From contig NZ_CP059404.1 of assembly GCF_014217255.1 (NCBI RefSeq), positions 558,001 through 622,000 of the forward strand: a stretch of 64,000 nt of DNA. The letters are read 5' to 3'. Source of the stretch: Corynebacterium incognita. Lineage in GTDB: Bacteria; Actinomycetota; Actinomycetes; Mycobacteriales; Mycobacteriaceae. A model generated the notes under the pieces. The model worked only from the letters and a program-made list of their open reading frames with translations. It made no database searches and was not told where the DNA came from. The position numbers and the translations under genes were made by a program. Each line of letters opens with the position of its first letter. The first letter of the stretch is position 1. Below, piece by piece: positions 60,884 to 64,000 of the stretch.

Positions 60884-62809
60884 GTGAACTCTCTGCTCCG
60901 CATCGTTAAAAGCGCCTCCGCCCTCTGGCCGTTCTACCTGGGAATTATCCTCGCCGCGACAGTGACCGCGGCGCTGAGCATGATTTCTCCCTTCCTCATG
61001 AAGCACGCCACCGATGCCATCGTCGGAGCGGTCTCTGGGGAGACCACCACCGCGGACGTCGCGGGCACCGTGCTGTGGTTGGTCGTGGGCTTGTTCCTCG
61101 CTGACGGCGTGCGCTCCTTGGTCAATAACGTGGGCGGCTACCTGGGCGACGTCATGGTCGCCCGGCTACGGCAGATTCTGTCCACCCGCTACTTCGCCAA
61201 GCTCCTCGCGCTACCACAGGGCTACTTTGATAACCAGGTCACCGGTACCATCATCGCGCGCCTGGACCGCTCGATTATGGGCGTGAGCCAGTTCGTGCAG
61301 TCGTTTTCCAATAACTTCTTCTCCATGATCATTCAGGTCGTCGGCATCCTGGCCGTGACCACCTATTACTACTGGCCGCTGACCATCCTGCTGGCGTCGC
61401 TGTTCCCCATCTATATGTGGTTGACCACGCTAACCTCCAAGCGCTGGCAGAAGCTAGAGGCGGAGAAGAACGAGCAGGTGGACATCGCCAACGGCCGCTT
61501 CGCCGAGGTCGTCGGCCAGGTCAAGGTGACCAAGTCTTTCGTGGCGGAATCCCGCGAGCTGTCTAAGTTTGGCAACCACTACCGCAAGATCGTGGACATC
61601 ACCAAGCCCCAGTCCTCCTGGTGGCACTTCATGGACTCCCTGCGCGGCTTCGCGCTGGCGGCTATTTTCCTGGGCATCTATGGCCTCATCTTCTGGCGCA
61701 CGCTGCACGGCCACTTCACCATCGGTGACATGGTCATGCTGCTGCAGCTGGTGAACATGGCCAAGCAGCCGGTGTTCATGATGAGCTGGATGGTGGACAT
61801 CTCACAGCGCGCCATCGCCGGATCGAAGGACTACTTCAAGGTCATGGAGGAGGAATTCGAGCCCACGGCCAACGCCGGCATCGTGGCGGCCACCACCGCC
61901 TCGGACACCCCGCAGATCGACACCGCCCCGGTCCCACCGCTAGAACCCACCGCGGGCACCCCGGTCATCTCCTTCGACAACGTGGACTTCGCCTACGAGG
62001 CGGACAAGCCGGTCATCGCGGACATCACCTTCACCGCCCGCGAGGGCGAGAAGGTCGCGCTCGTTGGCGAGTCCGGCGGCGGCAAGTCCACCATCGTCAA
62101 CCTGCTGCTGGGCCTGTACCGCCCTGGCGCCGGTTCCCTGTCCGTGCTGGGCCACGACGTCAGGGATCTGACGGCCGAGCGGCTGCGGGCGTCGATAGGC
62201 GTGGTCTTCCAGGAGCCGGCGCTGTTTTCTGGGACCATCGAGAACAACATCGCCTACGGCAAGCCGGGCGCCACCCACGAGGAGATCGTGGCCGTGGCCA
62301 AGCGCGCCAACGCCCACGACTTCATCGAGGCCTTCCCGGACGGCTACCAGACCGTCATCGGCGAGCGCGGCCTCAAGCTTTCCGGCGGGCAGAAGCAGCG
62401 TGTGGCCGTGGCGCGCGCCATGCTGAAGGACGCCCCGGTCCTACTTCTCGACGAGGCGACCTCCGCCCTGGACACCAAGTCCGAGCGCGCCGTGCAGGCG
62501 GGCCTCGATGAGCTCATGAAGGACCGCACCACCTTGATCATCGCCCACCGCTTGTCGACGATCGCGAACGTCGACACCATCATCACCCTCGACGCCGGGC
62601 GGATTGCCGAGATCGGCTCGCCCGATGAGCTGGCACAATCCGGCGGCATCTACGCCGAGCTGCTCAAGCTCACCGCCTCCACCTCCGCAGCCGACCGCCA
62701 GCGGTTGAAGAAGTACGGCTTCATCGGCGACGCCCGCATCAGTGAGCACGAGGAGCAGGACGAGCATGCGGCGGAGAGCGAGCCCGGCGCGGAGGCTGCG
62801 GAGCAATAG
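60884..62809 (+). CDS. ABC exporter half-transporter (membrane + ATPase fused)
   Basis: 641 residues from a GTG. Six membrane helices (about 1-330) are followed by a nucleotide-binding domain: Walker A LVGESGGGKSTIVNLLLG, Q-loop GVVFQEPALFSGT, signature LSGGQKQRVAVARAML, Walker B VLLLDEATSALD and H-loop IIAHRLSTI. A linker rich in Thr/Pro (about 335-365) and an acidic C-terminal tail (EHEEQDEHAAESEPG) are unusual additions. Such type IV exporters work as homodimers and move lipids, peptides or drugs outward. The substrate is unknown. Confidence 0.88.
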   Translation: MNSLLRIVKSASALWPFYLGIILAATVTAALSMISPFLMKHATDAIVGAVSGETTTADVAGTVLWLVVGLFLADGVRSLVNNVGGYLGDVMVARLRQILSTRYFAKLLALPQGYFDNQVTGTIIARLDRSIMGVSQFVQSFSNNFFSMIIQVVGILAVTTYYYWPLTILLASLFPIYMWLTTLTSKRWQKLEAEKNEQVDIANGRFAEVVGQVKVTKSFVAESRELSKFGNHYRKIVDITKPQSSWWHFMDSLRGFALAAIFLGIYGLIFWRTLHGHFTIGDMVMLLQLVNMAKQPVFMMSWMVDISQRAIAGSKDYFKVMEEEFEPTANAGIVAATTASDTPQIDTAPVPPLEPTAGTPVISFDNVDFAYEADKPVIADITFTAREGEKVALVGESGGGKSTIVNLLLGLYRPGAGSLSVLGHDVRDLTAERLRASIGVVFQEPALFSGTIENNIAYGKPGATHEEIVAVAKRANAHDFIEAFPDGYQTVIGERGLKLSGGQKQRVAVARAMLKDAPVLLLDEATSALDTKSERAVQAGLDELMKDRTTLIIAHRLSTIANVDTIITLDAGRIAEIGSPDELAQSGGIYAELLKLTASTSAADRQRLKKYGFIGDARISEHEEQDEHAAESEPGAEAAEQ

Positions 62810-62848
62810 CCTTTCAGGTGCCCCGCCCACCGCGCTAAGCTGGCGGCT

Positions 62849-63988
62849 ATGAAGCAGCTTGGCTTAGAACAACTCCGCGCCCGCCAGACCGCGAAGTGGA
62901 CGGTGTTCGAGGACGACGTCCTGCCGTTGTGGATCGCGGAATCGGACTTCCCTATCGCCCCGGAGGTCAAGTCCGCGGTGGCGGCGGCGGTGGAGGCCGA
63001 CACGGTGGGCTACCCGCCCGCGCCCGCGGCGACCAACTTTGGGCTGGCCGTGGCTGATTTCTACGAGGTCCGCTACGGCTGGCGCCCCAACCCGGATAAC
63101 GTCATGTGGATCGGCGACGTGGTCCGCGGGCTGAACCTTGCCATTACGTATTTCACCCGCCCGGACTCCGCGGTGGTGGCCCCCGCCCCGGCCTACCCGC
63201 CGTTCCTGGCGCTGCCGGAGGCCACGGGCCGGGAGATGATCACCGTCTCCGCCGAGGGAGGTCTGGACTTGGGACAGATCGAGGAAGCCTTCGCCCGCGG
63301 CGCGGGCAGCATCTTGTTGTGCTCCCCGCACAACCCGCTGGGCTACAACCACGACGAAGTCACACTGTTCCACTTGGTGGAACTGGCGGAGCGCTACGAC
63401 GCCCGCGTGCTCGTGGACGAGATCCACGCCCCGCTCGTTCTGGACGGCCAGCACATCCCGGTAGCCAGCCTGGGAGAGAAGGCGGCGCGGCGCTGTATCA
63501 CGGTGACCTCCACGTCCAAGGCGTGGAATGTGGCCGGACTCAAGTGCGCGCAGATGATCTTCTCCAACCCCGAGGACGTCACGCGCTGGGCGCAGCTGCC
63601 GCACATCATCAAAGACGGCACGTCCCCCCTGGGCATCGTCGCGGCGGAGGCGGCCTATTCCCGGGCACGGCGCCACGTGGACGAGCAGGTGGAGGAGCTG
63701 CGCCGTCTGCGGGACCAGGCCTATGATCTGCTGACCGCGCAGATCCCCGGCATCGTGGCCACGCGCCCGAGCGCGACATACCTGATGTGGCTGGATTTTT
63801 CCGGCACCGCGATTGGCGATGAGGAGCACCCGGCCCGGTGGTTGCGTCAGCACGCGCGCGTGGCGTTGAACGAGGGCACGGACTTCGGCCCCGGCGGGGC
63901 GCATCACGCGCGCCTCAACTTCGCTACCACCCCGGAAATCCTGGAGAAGGCCATCACTCGCATGGCCGCCGCCATCGAGCGCGCCTAG
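62849..63988 (+). CDS. aecD: Cystathionine beta-lyase of the MalY/PatB type
   Basis: 379 residues of PLP fold type I. Like MalY/PatB enzymes it should cleave cystathionine and other C-S beta bonds. The N-terminal LPLWIAESDFPIAPEVKSAV is the MalY hallmark (WxAxxDF). SPHNPLGYNHDEV holds the substrate-binding Asn, LVDEIHAPLVLDGQHIPVA the PLP-ring Asp, and TSTSKAWNVAGLKCAQ the Schiff-base Lys. The gene order and length fit AecD of C. glutamicum. The coding frame ends 12 bases before the end of the window. Confidence 0.9.
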   Translation: MKQLGLEQLRARQTAKWTVFEDDVLPLWIAESDFPIAPEVKSAVAAAVEADTVGYPPAPAATNFGLAVADFYEVRYGWRPNPDNVMWIGDVVRGLNLAITYFTRPDSAVVAPAPAYPPFLALPEATGREMITVSAEGGLDLGQIEEAFARGAGSILLCSPHNPLGYNHDEVTLFHLVELAERYDARVLVDEIHAPLVLDGQHIPVASLGEKAARRCITVTSTSKAWNVAGLKCAQMIFSNPEDVTRWAQLPHIIKDGTSPLGIVAAEAAYSRARRHVDEQVEELRRLRDQAYDLLTAQIPGIVATRPSATYLMWLDFSGTAIGDEEHPARWLRQHARVALNEGTDFGPGGAHHARLNFATTPEILEKAITRMAAAIERA

Positions 63989-64000
63989 GAGTTCCTCGCC

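Overview
The window looks like a Corynebacterium chromosome. From about 25.9 kb to the right end it follows the known corynebacterial order dnaG - dgt - TPM secreted protein - glyS - ArsR regulator - zur - uppS - recO - era - ybeY - phoH - rsmE - dnaJ2 - hrcA - hemW - fadD15 - malQ - idi - aecD. This half is visibly GC-rich. The genus call rests on that order and on actinobacterial features such as a single-chain GlyRS and many GTG starts. I could not name a species.

Left end (1-5.7 kb): a wreck of mobile and core fragments. It holds a pentapeptide-repeat protein, the 3' part of tspO and the middle of an FAD/NAD(P)-binding protein gene separated by an IS256-family remnant, and the 3' half of a tRNA-Gly(CCC) gene that looks like an integration scar. 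Next come a frameshifted alpha/beta hydrolase gene and a phage-type Asp-box (sialidase-like) protein gene cut by an IS3-family transposase remnant. A second, decayed and inverted copy of the tRNA-Gly half lies at 5.5 kb.

Middle (5.7-24.1 kb): a low-GC surface-glycan island. One four-gene minus-strand operon combines an asparagine-synthetase-like amide synthetase without the usual glutaminase cysteine, an alpha/beta hydrolase, a stand-alone ATP-grasp ligase of the cyanophycin synthetase/GshF type, and an amino-acid permease. Beside it lie three glycosyltransferases (one a double-domain fusion) and two proteins of unknown family. A Wzm/Wzt-type ABC exporter follows on the plus strand, then two more glycosyltransferases, a CAT-anticodon tRNA and the UDP-ManNAc dehydrogenase gene wecC. 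A tRNA-Asn gene and a decayed IS3 element separate wecC from the epimerase gene wecB. Inference: the island makes and exports a ManNAcA-containing polysaccharide, and the amide synthetase/ATP-grasp/permease operon may add or make an amino-acid-derived group. I consider that operon the best candidate for an undescribed system.

Right half (27-64 kb): mostly housekeeping genes. Points of interest are a DnaG that keeps only one of its four canonical zinc ligands, a secreted barnase-like RNase next to a short barstar-like gene, a CIRCE-like operator upstream of hrcA, a perfect 19-bp inverted repeat at 52.6 kb, and an AT-rich palindromic region between glyS and the ArsR/Zur pair.
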